In this document: one piece after another, positions 42,202 to 50,998 of the stretch
How the letters are laid out: the number at the start of each line of letters is the position of its first letter
Position numbering within the stretch: position 1 is the stretch's first letter
DNA from: Methylocystis sp. Sn-Cys
GTDB taxonomy: Bacteria; Pseudomonadota; Alphaproteobacteria; Rhizobiales; Beijerinckiaceae
Direction of reading: 5' to 3'
Length of the DNA stretch: 64,000 bases
Assembly: GCF_016745395.1 (NCBI RefSeq)
Contig: NZ_JAERVJ010000002.1
Span: forward strand, 124,001-188,000
The notes under the pieces: generated by a model
Seen by the model: only the letters and a program-made list of their open reading frames with translations
Told to the model about the DNA's origin: nothing
Databases searched by the model: none
Program-made: the position numbers and the translations under genes

Positions 42202-42942
42202 ATGCGGCTCCATCGACCAATTTTCGCTGTCTTCGCGGCGCTTCTCGCCACCGGGCTCTCCAGCCAGGCCGAGGCGGGGCTGCTGGATTTCCTTTTCGGC
42301 TCCGATCCCGAGCCCGTGCAGATGGCGCCGCAGCGCGCCCCGGATTCCGCGCGGCGGCGCGCCAAGGTGCAGGGCGACTTGCGTTTCGGCCAACCGAAGG
42401 AAGGGAGCGGCTTCGCGTCGACAAACGCCGGCGGTTTTTGCGTGCGCACCTGCGACGGTTATTTTTTCCCGCTGATCAAATCGACCCGCGCGTCGCGCCA
42501 GCAATCCTGCGAGCTCGCCTGCCCGTCGGCTCAGGTGGAGATATATGACGGCGGTTCGATCGAGACGGCGCGTAATTCCAAGGGTCAGCGCTATTCGGCC
42601 CTGCCTGCCGCCTTCGCTTTCCGGGACAAGGCGAACAGCAGTTGCGTCTGTAACGATCCGAGCACCTCGCAAGCGTTTTTCGAAAAGACCGCCCGGGAAG
42701 ATCCGACCTTGCAGAGCGGCGACATATTGGTGGAGGAGACCGGCGCCTTCGTCTATCGCAGCGATAAGTTTGTACCGCTGCGCAACGCTTCTTTCATGTC
42801 CTCGGCCGTGCGCGATCGGCTGCGCGCCATGCTGCGGCGAACCGCCAGCATGAAAGCGGCCCCCGCCCAGGCCGCGACCAGTGGGCCGACCGGCGAGATC
42901 AGCTTCGGTAAGGACGACAGGACCGGCAGCACGACGCGGTAA
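42202..42942 (+). CDS. DUF2865 family secreted protein
   Basis: The 246-residue product has a signal peptide (about 1-24, ending AEAG) and the DUF2865 core FCVRTCDGYFFPL, then SCELACPSAQVEIYDGGSIE, and CVCNDP with many Cys (about 80-165), likely in disulfides. The C-terminal part (about 180-246) is less conserved. Function unknown; periplasmic. The start is only 34 bases after tRNA-Arg(UCG), so its mRNA leader may be shared with the tRNA transcript. Confidence 0.9.
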   Translation: MRLHRPIFAVFAALLATGLSSQAEAGLLDFLFGSDPEPVQMAPQRAPDSARRRAKVQGDLRFGQPKEGSGFASTNAGGFCVRTCDGYFFPLIKSTRASRQQSCELACPSAQVEIYDGGSIETARNSKGQRYSALPAAFAFRDKANSSCVCNDPSTSQAFFEKTAREDPTLQSGDILVEETGAFVYRSDKFVPLRNASFMSSAVRDRLRAMLRRTASMKAAPAQAATSGPTGEISFGKDDRTGSTTR

Positions 42943-43082
42943 ATCAGCAAGACGGGCGTGTGTTCAATTCGCCGACGACAGCGTTTGTCCAAGACCGGAG
43001 AACAGGAAAACGGTATAGATCAGTCTTCGCCCTGGGCCAGCAGGGCCGGCCAGCCGCCTGCCCAACTAGAACGAAGCCCCGC

Positions 43083-43556
43083 ATGAAGGCCCCAAAGAAA
43101 TCATCCGCCGACAAGGCGAAGAAAAAGCCTCCCGGAGCGCCGCGCATGCAATATGGCGCGTTGCCTTGGCGTGTCGACGCAAAGAAGGGCGTCGAAATAT
43201 TGCTTGCGACGTCGCGCGACACCAGGCGCTGGATCATCCCCAAGGGCTGGCCGATGAAGGGGCGTAAGCCGCATATCGTCGCCGCCATCGAGGCGCAGCA
43301 GGAGGCGGGCCTGCACGGCAAGATCGAGAAGACAAAGCTCGGAGAATATCACTATCCGAAGCGGCTCAAGTCGGGCTCCGCCGTCGAGTGCCTCGTCGAA
43401 GTGTTCCCACTGCGGGTCGAATTGCAGCGCAAGAAATGGCCGGAAAAGTCGGAGCGCGCGACCTATTGGTTTCCTTACGCCCTGGCGGCCGAGCAGGTGG
43501 ACGAACCGGAGTTGCGAGAGATCATACTGGCCTTCGGAAAGTCGACCGTTCTTTGA
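43083..43556 (+). CDS. NUDIX-fold hydrolase with a degenerate NUDIX box
   Basis: The 157-residue protein starts with a Lys-rich tail, then YGALPWRVDAKKGVEILLAT and the NUDIX region WIIPKGWPMKGRKPHIVAAI. In the 23-residue box, G55, E70, E74 and G76 fit, but position 7 is Arg (R61), position 15 is Ile (I69) and position 19 is Gln (Q73), so two metal-ligand-type residues are missing. The C-terminal YWFPYALAAEQVDEPELREI is as in the DIPP-like group. Activity may be weak or altered. Confidence 0.85.
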   Translation: MKAPKKSSADKAKKKPPGAPRMQYGALPWRVDAKKGVEILLATSRDTRRWIIPKGWPMKGRKPHIVAAIEAQQEAGLHGKIEKTKLGEYHYPKRLKSGSAVECLVEVFPLRVELQRKKWPEKSERATYWFPYALAAEQVDEPELREIILAFGKSTVL

Positions 43557-43563
43557 CGACGCT

Positions 43564-43643
43564 CGTCTTGCGAGGAGCGAAGCGACGAAGCAATCCAGAG
43601 CTCCATCGCGGCCCTGGATTGCTTCGCTTCGCTCGCAATGACG
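43564..43643. repeat. family A palindrome (copy 4)
   Basis: CGTCTTGCGAGGAGCGAAGC on the left and CTTCGCTTCGCTCGCAATGA on the right, around a GAGCTCCATCGCGGCC spacer. It lies between the convergent NUDIX and metC genes, ends 3 bases before the metC stop and may serve as a bidirectional terminator. Confidence 0.85.
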
Positions 43644-43645
43644 GG

Positions 43646-44830
43646 CTAGGAAGTCAACCGCGCAAACCCCGCTTCCAGATCCTCCTTGAGATCGGCGACA
43701 TCCTCGAGCCCGATCGAAAAGCGCAGCGCGGGCCCTTCCGCCTGCCATTTGGTCGCCGTGCGGTACGACGCGCAGTCGAAGGGCAGCACGAGGCTCTCAA
43801 AGCCGCCCCAGGAGTAGCCGATCCCGAAAAGCTCCAGCCCGTCGACGAAGGCTGCGACGGCCGCCTCGGACGCGGGCTTCAATATGATCGAGAAGACGCC
43901 CGAGGAGCCGGAAAAATCCCTTTTCCAGATGTCGTGGCCGGGATGGTCGGGCAAGGCGGGATGCAGCACCCGCGAGACCTCCGGCCGCGCCGCCAGCCAA
44001 TTGGCCATGTCGAGCGCGGCGCGCTCCTGTTCGCGTAGACGCAGCGCCATGGTGCGCAGGCCGCGCAGCGCCAGCGCGGCGTCGTCGGGCCCGGAGCCGA
44101 CCGCGAAGAGATTGAAAGTGTGGCGTAGCCGCTTGGCCCATTTTGCATTGGCCGAGACGAGGCCGAGCAGCAGGTCGGAGTGACCGGAGAGATATTTGGT
44201 GCCTGCTTCGATCGCGAGATCGCAGCCGCGCTCGTGCGGCGGAAAGTAAAGCGGCGTCGCCCAAGTATTATCGACGATGACGCAGACGCCCTTTTCATGC
44301 GCCGCGGCGGCGATGGCGGGGACATCCTGGATGTCCATGCTCTGCGAGCCCGGCGATTCCAGCAGGATCGCCGTCGTCTCGGGCCGGATCAGCGCCGCTA
44401 TGTCCGCGCCGATTGCAGGATCATAATATTCCGTCGTCACGCCGAATCGCGCCAGGAAGCCGTCGCAAAAGAAGCGCGTCGGCGCATAGGCGGAATCGGT
44501 CACCAGAAGATGCGCGCCGGCCTTGGTGGCGGTGAGCAGCGCCAGAGCGATCGCGGCGAGCCCCGAGGGGACCAGAACCGTGTCCTCGGCGCCGGCGATC
44601 TCGCTCCAGGCCTTTTCCAAAGCGCGCGTCGTCGGCGTGCCCTTCGTGCCATAGGTGTAGGGCTGGCTCGGGGCGCCCAGCTCCGCGACAGTCGGAAAAA
44701 GCACGGTGGAGCCGCGATAGATCGGCGGATTGACGAAGCCGAAATGCTCGAAGGGTTCTCTACCGGCTTGCGTCACAACCGTGGCAATACGCTTTTTTTG
44801 CCGCTTTTCGTGTTTATCGCTCTTCATCAT
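43646..44830 (-). CDS. metC: cystathionine beta-lyase
   Basis: MetC cleaves cystathionine to homocysteine in methionine synthesis. The 394-residue protein has Cys/Met-metabolism PLP enzyme marks: QPYTYGTKGTPTTRALEKAW, VPSGLAAIALALL, DNTWATPLYFPP and the PLP-lysine in EAGTKYLSGHSDLLLG. The group with YSWGGFESLVLP near the C-terminus is the beta-lyase group. ATG 44830 (or 44827) follows AGGGA. The gene is divergent from the solute-binding protein gene at 44912. Confidence 0.9.
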   Translation of the reverse strand: MMKSDKHEKRQKKRIATVVTQAGREPFEHFGFVNPPIYRGSTVLFPTVAELGAPSQPYTYGTKGTPTTRALEKAWSEIAGAEDTVLVPSGLAAIALALLTATKAGAHLLVTDSAYAPTRFFCDGFLARFGVTTEYYDPAIGADIAALIRPETTAILLESPGSQSMDIQDVPAIAAAAHEKGVCVIVDNTWATPLYFPPHERGCDLAIEAGTKYLSGHSDLLLGLVSANAKWAKRLRHTFNLFAVGSGPDDAALALRGLRTMALRLREQERAALDMANWLAARPEVSRVLHPALPDHPGHDIWKRDFSGSSGVFSIILKPASEAAVAAFVDGLELFGIGYSWGGFESLVLPFDCASYRTATKWQAEGPALRFSIGLEDVADLKEDLEAGFARLTS

Positions 44831-44911
44831 GGTCCCTGGCTCGCCGAGCGCCCGCTTGCGCCTGCCTGGGTCGAACGTAATATAGCGACCGTCCAAATCC
44901 GAGCCTCTTAC

Positions 44912-45964
44912 ATGATCGCACGACGCTTGTTTTTCGCCGTCGCCACAGCGATCGTGCTTGCCGGCTTTTTGCCCATTCTGTCGGGGCAGGGCGCTTGGGC
45001 GCAGACTGAGGCCGGACCGACGCTCGCGGGCGTCGTCAAACGCGGCTATCTCGCCTGCGGCGTCGTCGAGTCGCCGGGGTTTGCGCAGCCCTCGGGCGAG
45101 AACGGCGAGTGGCGCGGCTTCGACGTCGACTTTTGCCGCGCCGTCGCCGCCGCCATTTTCGACGATCCCACGAAAGTCCGTTTCCTCGGCCTCAGCGCGA
45201 AGGAGCGCGTTCCGTCGCTGCAAGCCGGCTGGGTCGATCTGCTGGCCAGCGCCGCGCCTTGGACGCAAACCCGCGACGGCGGCCAGCGGGTGATTTACGC
45301 GGGCGTCTCGCTTTATGACGGCCAGTCTTTTCTCGTGCGCCGACAACGCAGTTTCGCCTCGGCGCAGGATCTCGCCGAGGTCGCCGTCTGCGTGCAGCAG
45401 GGCACGTCCTATGAATTGGAGCTCGCGGATTTTTTCCACAAACGCAAAACGTCCTATCAACCCAAGCTCTTCGCCACATTCGAGGAGGCTGCCGCGGGCT
45501 ATGACAAGAGCGAGTGCGACGCGCTGACGGCGGACGCCGCGACGCTCTATGGGGCGCGAACGAAGCTGGCGGCGCCAGTGGAGCACGACGTCCTGCCCGA
45601 TCTCCTCACCAAGGCGCCGCGCGGCCCCGTGGTGCGGCAGGGCGACGACCAATGGCTTTCCATCGTGCGATGGACGCTCTTCCTGATGATCGACGCGGAG
45701 GAGCAGCGGATTTCCAACGCGAATGTCGACGCCGCTCTGAAGTCCGAGGAGCCGCGCATCCGCCACCTCCTTGGCGTCGAAGGCGACCGCGGCGTCGGTC
45801 TCGCGCTGCCGGGCGACTGGCCTTATCGAATCATCAAGCATGTTGGCAATTACGCCGATGTGTTCGAGCGCAATCTCGGGCAGTCCTCGCCGCTCAATAT
45901 GGAGCGTCGCTTGAACGCTTTGTGGAATAAGGGCGGGCTACTTTATGCGCCGGCAGTCAGGTGA
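44912..45964 (+). CDS. amino-acid ABC transporter substrate-binding protein (AapJ-like), orphan
   Basis: The 350-residue product has a signal peptide (about 1-30, ending WAQ) and the SBP_bac_3 fold: VVKRGYLACGVVESPGFAQP, GEWRGFDVDFCRAVAAAIF and a late VRWTLFLMIDAEEQR and ERNLGQSSPLNMERRLN, as in AapJ-type general amino acid binders. No permease or ATPase genes are beside it, unlike aapJQMP. It may serve a distant transporter or act as a receptor. The stop overlaps DUF817 by 20 bases. Confidence 0.87.
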   Translation: MIARRLFFAVATAIVLAGFLPILSGQGAWAQTEAGPTLAGVVKRGYLACGVVESPGFAQPSGENGEWRGFDVDFCRAVAAAIFDDPTKVRFLGLSAKERVPSLQAGWVDLLASAAPWTQTRDGGQRVIYAGVSLYDGQSFLVRRQRSFASAQDLAEVAVCVQQGTSYELELADFFHKRKTSYQPKLFATFEEAAAGYDKSECDALTADAATLYGARTKLAAPVEHDVLPDLLTKAPRGPVVRQGDDQWLSIVRWTLFLMIDAEEQRISNANVDAALKSEEPRIRHLLGVEGDRGVGLALPGDWPYRIIKHVGNYADVFERNLGQSSPLNMERRLNALWNKGGLLYAPAVR

Positions 45965-46904
45965 ACGTGGGTTGAGGGAAAAAAGCGCGGCGGAGCTTTG
46001 GCCGCCGCTCGCGCGCTTTGTCGAAGGAGAGGCGCGCCTGGGGCGATGGGCCTCGCAAAAGCCGACGCGACGTTTTGTCTATGAGTTCGTCCGCTTTGGA
46101 ATCAAACAAGCGTGGGCCTGCCTCTTCGGCGGCCTGATGGTCGCTCTCGTATTGGCGACGCGCTTCTTCTATCCCGCCCATGCGGCCCTTGCGCGCTATG
46201 ATTTTCTGTTCCTCGCCGCGCTTGGCGTACAAGCGGCGCTGATCCTTCTGCGTTTCGAATCGCTCGAGGAAGCCGGCGTGATCTTTCTCTTTCATCTCGT
46301 CGGCACGGCGATGGAGATCTTCAAGACGGCGCATGGCTCATGGGTCTATCCGGAAGCCGCCTTCTTTCGCATTGGCGGCGTGCCGCTCTTTACCGGCTTC
46401 ATGTACGCCTGTGTCGGCAGCTATATGATGCGCGCCTGGGCGCTCTTCGATTTTCGCTTCCACAAACATCCGCCGCTATGGCAGGTCGGCGCGCTCGCCC
46501 TGGCGATCTACCTTAACTTCTTCACGCATCACTATGTCGCCGACATGCGCCTCCTTCTGTTCGCCGCGAGCGCCGCGATTTTCTGGCCGACGACCATCTA
46601 TTACCGCATCCACCATGGCTGGCGGACGATGCCGCTGCTGCTTGCGGCCTTCCTTGCGGCTTGCTTCATATGGCTCGCGGAAAATATCGCGACTTACAGC
46701 CATGTCTGGCTTTATCCGGATCAACTTGCGGTCTGGAAGCCGGTCGGCCTCGGCAAGCTCGGATCGTGGTTTTTGCTCCAGATCGTCAGCTATGCGCTGG
46801 TGGCGATCGCATGCCGGCCCAAAGAGCCGGATGATGCGCCCATCGAGGAATCGCGGGCGCGCCATGCCGACAGGCTGACCTTCCGCTCGCGCGCCTCAGG
46901 CTGA
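45945..46904 (+). CDS. DUF817 family membrane protein
   Basis: The 319-residue protein has seven or eight hydrophobic segments from about 55 to 295 and the DUF817 patterns VYEFVRFGIKQAWACLFG, HGSWVYPE, PLFTGFMYACVGSYMMRAWA and ENIATYSHVWLYPDQ. Function unknown. It overlaps the end of the solute-binding gene by 20 bases, so it is coupled with it. It is convergent, by 9 bases, with the DUF2478 gene. Confidence 0.88.
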   Translation: MRRQSGERGLREKSAAELWPPLARFVEGEARLGRWASQKPTRRFVYEFVRFGIKQAWACLFGGLMVALVLATRFFYPAHAALARYDFLFLAALGVQAALILLRFESLEEAGVIFLFHLVGTAMEIFKTAHGSWVYPEAAFFRIGGVPLFTGFMYACVGSYMMRAWALFDFRFHKHPPLWQVGALALAIYLNFFTHHYVADMRLLLFAASAAIFWPTTIYYRIHHGWRTMPLLLAAFLAACFIWLAENIATYSHVWLYPDQLAVWKPVGLGKLGSWFLLQIVSYALVAIACRPKEPDDAPIEESRARHADRLTFRSRASG

Positions 46905-47423
46905 AACCCGCGCGCGCGACCACCATTCGAGCAGCGCCTCGCGCGTCGGCGAAACATCCTCCGCGAGCGGCCCCGCGAAGCGGCGCCATTCCTCGCGAAA
47001 ATGCGGCGACACAGCCGCAATCACGGGAACCTGCGCAGCCATGGCGGCTCGGAACGCGTCGCAAAGACCGCCGCGTTCGGCTTCCTGCTTGGAGAATTTG
47101 CTGACGACAATGAGACCAGCGCCCGCGCGCGCCGCATGCTCGACGGAGGCGCAGGCCATGGCGAGCCCGCTCGTGTCGAGGTTGCAGGCGACGGAGCCCG
47201 GCCCAAGGTCCTGCGAGATCACAAATTCCGCCTCCGAGGCGACATCGCGCAGGAAAATCCGCGAGCGGCCTGCCGAGTCGGCGCCGCGCATCTGCGTGAC
47301 GCCCGCGACCCGCACGCCGCTTTCTGCAAGCTCGAGCGCAAAGCGGCGCATGAGCGCCTGAACATTCTCGCTGTCCTCAGCCGGCAAAGCGGCGATGGGA
47401 GTGGCGGGCGTTTCACGCTCCAT
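46896..47423 (-). CDS. DUF2478 family protein
   Basis: The 175-residue protein shows the DUF2478 layout: AALPAEDSENVQALMRRFAL, AGVTQMRG, then the motif LIVVSKFSKQEAERGGLCDA and a C-terminal acidic/Trp end. The family is linked by genome context to molybdate transport in some bacteria; no such gene is here. Its end overlaps the DUF817 stop by 9 bases. A family B repeat lies just upstream of its start. Confidence 0.85.
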   Translation of the reverse strand: MERETPATPIAALPAEDSENVQALMRRFALELAESGVRVAGVTQMRGADSAGRSRIFLRDVASEAEFVISQDLGPGSVACNLDTSGLAMACASVEHAARAGAGLIVVSKFSKQEAERGGLCDAFRAAMAAQVPVIAAVSPHFREEWRRFAGPLAEDVSPTREALLEWWSRARVSA

Positions 47424-47446
47424 AACGCCCTCCGCGCGGATGTCCT

Positions 47447-47501
47447 GGACCGCGAGCCTTCAGGCTCGCCCCTCGAAAGCGAGCCTGAAGGCTCGCGGTC
47501 C
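47447..47501. repeat. BIME-like hairpin pair (family B, copy 5)
   Basis: GGACCGCGAGCCTTCAGGCT and AGCCTGAAGGCTCGCGGTCC around a CGCCCCTCGAAAGCG-type spacer. It lies between the divergent DUF2478 and VWA genes. Confidence 0.9.
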
Positions 47502-47657
47502 GATGATGCGCTTGCATATTGCCCCTCTCGCGCTTGCGTTCCGCGCCATCCGGCGTAGCTTCCAACTCTCGCTCGGGCCACTTGCTTTGTAGGCCGCTGG
47601 CACGATTTTATATATCGTTACGAACAAGCGACGTGAACAAAAGTGGGCGACGATCAG

Positions 47658-48353
47658 ATGAAGGCGCCGGCGCCGCGCCCCGCACGTAATGGCGATGTCG
47701 ACGCCTTTCTCGAAAAGGCGCGCGGCGTCGCCGAGCGGCGCGCGCGGGGGCGGCTGATTTTCGCCCTGGACGCCACAATGAGCCGCCAGCCGACATGGGA
47801 TTTGGCGCAATCCATACAGGGCGAGATGTTCCGCACGACCGCCGCGCAGGGCGGTCTCGACGTCCAGCTTGTCTATTTCCGGGGTTTCCGCGAATGCCGC
47901 GCCTCCGGCTTCGTCTCGCAAGGCGAGGGGCTCGGCGCGCTGATGTCGCGGATTTCCTGTCAGGCCGGCCACACGCAAATCGGCCGCGTGTTGAGCCACG
48001 CGCTCGATGAGACGCGATCCGAGCGCGTGGGCGCGCTCGTCTATATCGGCGACGCGATGGAGGAGAAGATCGACCATCTGGCGGCTGCCGCTGGTCAGAT
48101 GGGGCTTCTCGGGCTCAAGACTTTCATGTTCCAGGAGGGCCAGGACGCGAAAACGCGGACTGCTTTCCAGGAGATTGCGCGCCTCTCCGGCGGCGCATAC
48201 GCCGCCTTCGATCTTTCGGCGCCGCGCCGTCTCGCGGAACTGCTTGGCGCCGCCGCTGCTTATGCCGTTGGCGGATTGCCGGAATTGGAAAAACGCGCGG
48301 GCGAGGGCGAGGGAGCTGCGCGTCTGCTGCTGTCGCAGATGGGGTCACGATAA
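47658..48353 (+). CDS. VWA-like domain protein
   Basis: The 231-residue protein has an N-terminal basic helix, then LIFALDATMSRQPTWDLAQS, a MIDAS-type DxTxSx start of a von Willebrand A domain, VYFRGFRECRASGFVSQGE and LVYIGDAMEEKIDHL as later VWA strands. No signal peptide. It is followed 3 bases later by the J-domain gene, a pair I believe to be conserved in alphaproteobacteria. The ATG 47658 is chosen; GTG 47643 is possible. A metal-dependent adaptor in a chaperone pathway is inference. Confidence 0.75.
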   Translation: MKAPAPRPARNGDVDAFLEKARGVAERRARGRLIFALDATMSRQPTWDLAQSIQGEMFRTTAAQGGLDVQLVYFRGFRECRASGFVSQGEGLGALMSRISCQAGHTQIGRVLSHALDETRSERVGALVYIGDAMEEKIDHLAAAAGQMGLLGLKTFMFQEGQDAKTRTAFQEIARLSGGAYAAFDLSAPRRLAELLGAAAAYAVGGLPELEKRAGEGEGAARLLLSQMGSR

Positions 48354-48356
48354 GCC

Positions 48357-49064
48357 ATGCCGGTCTTGATGGGATTTTTCGCGCTCGCGCTCATGCTCTT
48401 CGCGCTCAAGGCCTATACCAGGGCGTCGCCGGCCATTCTGGCGCGCATGATCAGGCGCGGGGGCGGATTTCTGCTGATGGCGCTCGGCGGCCTGCTGCTG
48501 GCGCGCGGGCGGATCGACTTCGGTCTCGCGCTCGGCGCGGCCGGCCTGTGGATCATGGGGCGCTCGGAACGCGCCGGATTGCGCAACGCCGGCGCCGGGG
48601 GCGCCGGAGTCTCCCGCGTGCGCTCGGCGATGATCGAGATGGAGCTCGACCATGCGACCGGCGCCATTCGGGGCATGATCCTCGCCGGCAGGAACGAGGG
48701 GAAGCGCCTCGACGCCCTGACCCGGCCGGCGCTTCTCGACCTCTACAATATGTGCCTGCGCGACGATCCCGACGGGGCGCGGCTACTTGAAGCGTATCTG
48801 GACCGCCGCTTTGCCGGATGGCGTGCGGCAAGCGATCCGAACCGCGACTCTGGGGGCGGCGAGACGCGCGCGCGCCGCGCGGGCACGATTACGGAGGATG
48901 AAGCCTACGAAATCCTCGGCCTGAAAAAGGGCGCGGCCGCCGCTGATATTGCGCGGGCTCATCGCGATCTGATGAAAAAGCTTCATCCAGATCTTGGCGG
49001 GACGACGGATCTGGCCGCCCGCGTGAATGAAGCTAAGGATGTCCTGATGCGGCGCCATCACTGA
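48357..49064 (+). CDS. membrane-anchored J-domain protein
   Basis: The 235-residue protein has two N-terminal hydrophobic segments (about 2-18 and 35-65), a middle helical part (about 85-150) and a C-terminal J domain (about 173-235) with DEAYEILGLKKGAAAADIAR, AHRDLMKKLHPDLGG and the HPD motif. The layout resembles DjlA/TIM14-like anchored DnaJ proteins, which stimulate DnaK. It follows the VWA gene by 3 bases. Confidence 0.88.
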   Translation: MPVLMGFFALALMLFALKAYTRASPAILARMIRRGGGFLLMALGGLLLARGRIDFGLALGAAGLWIMGRSERAGLRNAGAGGAGVSRVRSAMIEMELDHATGAIRGMILAGRNEGKRLDALTRPALLDLYNMCLRDDPDGARLLEAYLDRRFAGWRAASDPNRDSGGGETRARRAGTITEDEAYEILGLKKGAAAADIARAHRDLMKKLHPDLGGTTDLAARVNEAKDVLMRRHH

Positions 49065-49127
49065 GGCGCGACGGGAGCCCTCGAGGCGGTCCCAGGTGGC
49101 GGACATGGCGGGGGCGTCTCTTCTTTT

Positions 49128-50858
49128 TTAGTTCTTGGTGGTGAAGCAGGCGAAGCCGGCGCGTTTCAGCGCCTTGCAGGCGGATTGGGCGCTATCTTCC
49201 TCGAGGCCGGCGAAGCGGGCGCGATAGAGGGTTTCGTTGCCCTTTTGCACCTTCTCCGTGAAGGATCTGGCGGTGGCGGGGAAGCCCTGAAGCTGGCTGC
49301 GGGCGCGCGAGAGCAGCTCATTGGCCTTGGCCGGATCCTCGGCGGCGCCGATCTGGATCATCCAGCCGGGCTTCGTCGGCCGCGCGGCCTCGGCCTTCGC
49401 CACATTGGTGGTCGAGCGAATGGCGGCGGGCGTTGTCGTGGCGACGGTGATGCCTTTGGTCGGCCGGCCGGAGGTCGAGCCGTCGGCGATGGGGGAGGAG
49501 GCGCTCTTCTTCTCGGCCGTCTTTCCGCGTCCCTTCTTCTCCGTGACGGCGGGCTCCTCGGCGACGCGCTTCTGCACGCCAGAGACAAAGGCCGGGCGCA
49601 CTTGCGCGGCGGCGTCGGCCTGCGGCGCGCGCTCGACCTTCTCTTTCAGGACGGGAGCCGTTGCATGTCGCGGGATGGAGCCCACGGCCGTTTCGGAGTC
49701 GATCGCCGGCTCTTCCGCGGCGTAGGAGCTCCGTTCCGGCTGACGCTCGGCGACCGGCTCTGAGACGGCAGGCGCACGCTCGATCGCGGCGATGGCGGTC
49801 GGGGCGGGCGCAACCTCTTCGGCGGCGTTGTCTTCCGTTATGGCCGCGGCCGTGCGCGTGGAAGCGCCGCCGCCGATATATTGCTCGATGAGCTGCGCCA
49901 TGATGCGATCGCGTGCGCCGGCGGTTGTTCCGCCCATCACGACAGCGACGATATGGTGGCTGTGCCGACGGACCGAGGTCAGCAGATTGAAGCCGGACGC
50001 GCGCGTATAGCCGGTCTTGATGCCGTCCATTCCCTCGACCCGGTCGAGGAGATGATTGTGGTTGCGGTGCAGGGCGCCGTTGTAGGCGAAGCTGTGCGTC
50101 GAGAAATACCGGTAATAGCGCGGGAAGCGGTCCTGTATCGCGCGGCCGAGGATCGCAAGGTCATAGGCCGTGGTGATCTGGCGCGCGTTCGGCAATCCGG
50201 AGGCATTCTCGTAATGCGTGTTGCGCATGCCGAGCGCATGGGCCTTACGCGTCATCATCTGCGCAAATCTGGTTTCATCGCCGCCGATATTCTCGGCGAT
50301 GGCGCAAGCGATGTCATTGGCGGATTTGGTGACCACCGCCTTGATGGCGTTTTCGACGCTGATCGTTTCTCCCGGCTGCAGGCCGAGCTTCGAGGGCGCC
50401 TGGGCCGCCGCATGGCCCGAAATCATGAGCGGCGAGTCGAGCCGGAGCTGGCCCTTCTCGAGCTGCTCGAACAGGAGATAGAGCGTCATCACCTTGGTGA
50501 CGGAGGCCGGGTGACGCAGCTCGTGCTCGTTGCGGGCGTAAATGGTTCTCCCGCTGTTGCCGTCCACGACGATGGCGGCGAAGCCATGATGCTCGCCGAC
50601 CATCTCGCCGCTGCCGCCTTCGCTCGCCGTCGCGGCGTAGAAGCGATGACTGCGCGCATGACGTGCATGACGGGCGCCTCTGTGATGCGCGAAGGCATGA
50701 TGGAAAACGTGCCGGCTATGGAAGGCGTGATGGCGATGGCCATGCCTGCGCGCTTCCGCCGGGATCGCCGTGATGGCGACAAACGCCATGACGACCGCGA
50801 AAATAGCTGCCAGGGAACGGGGTTGCGCCAGACGTTCTAGCTGACTGGTTTTCGACAT
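49128..50858 (-). CDS. D-alanyl-D-alanine carboxypeptidase (S11) with SPOR domain
   Basis: The 576-residue product has a signal peptide (about 15-36) and a His-rich segment (about 39-72, with around 15 His residues), then an S11 peptidase domain: HPASVTKVMTLYLLF (S119, K122), KSANDIACAIAENIG and GIKTGYTRASGFN. A Pro/Ala-rich linker (about 330-490) leads to a C-terminal SPOR domain (IQIGAAEDPAKANELL), which binds denuded septal peptidoglycan. It likely trims pentapeptides in the periplasm near the division site. The ATG is at 50858. Confidence 0.9.
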   Translation of the reverse strand: MSKTSQLERLAQPRSLAAIFAVVMAFVAITAIPAEARRHGHRHHAFHSRHVFHHAFAHHRGARHARHARSHRFYAATASEGGSGEMVGEHHGFAAIVVDGNSGRTIYARNEHELRHPASVTKVMTLYLLFEQLEKGQLRLDSPLMISGHAAAQAPSKLGLQPGETISVENAIKAVVTKSANDIACAIAENIGGDETRFAQMMTRKAHALGMRNTHYENASGLPNARQITTAYDLAILGRAIQDRFPRYYRYFSTHSFAYNGALHRNHNHLLDRVEGMDGIKTGYTRASGFNLLTSVRRHSHHIVAVVMGGTTAGARDRIMAQLIEQYIGGGASTRTAAAITEDNAAEEVAPAPTAIAAIERAPAVSEPVAERQPERSSYAAEEPAIDSETAVGSIPRHATAPVLKEKVERAPQADAAAQVRPAFVSGVQKRVAEEPAVTEKKGRGKTAEKKSASSPIADGSTSGRPTKGITVATTTPAAIRSTTNVAKAEAARPTKPGWMIQIGAAEDPAKANELLSRARSQLQGFPATARSFTEKVQKGNETLYRARFAGLEEDSAQSACKALKRAGFACFTTKN

Positions 50859-50998
50859 TTGCCCTACGCCTCTTACGGAACTGGCGCTTGCGCGAGGCGA
50901 CAACCGTGGATTGGCGTCGCATAAACGCTACAGTTATCAAGGGTAAGAGAACGCGGTTACTCGGGAGTTAAGCGAAAACAGGATTTTCTATGGCAATT

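Noticed and set aside
41854-42672. A minus-strand frame through the two tRNA-Arg genes
   Set aside because: Its conserved-looking parts come from reading the tRNA sequences in antisense; the two cloverleafs explain them.
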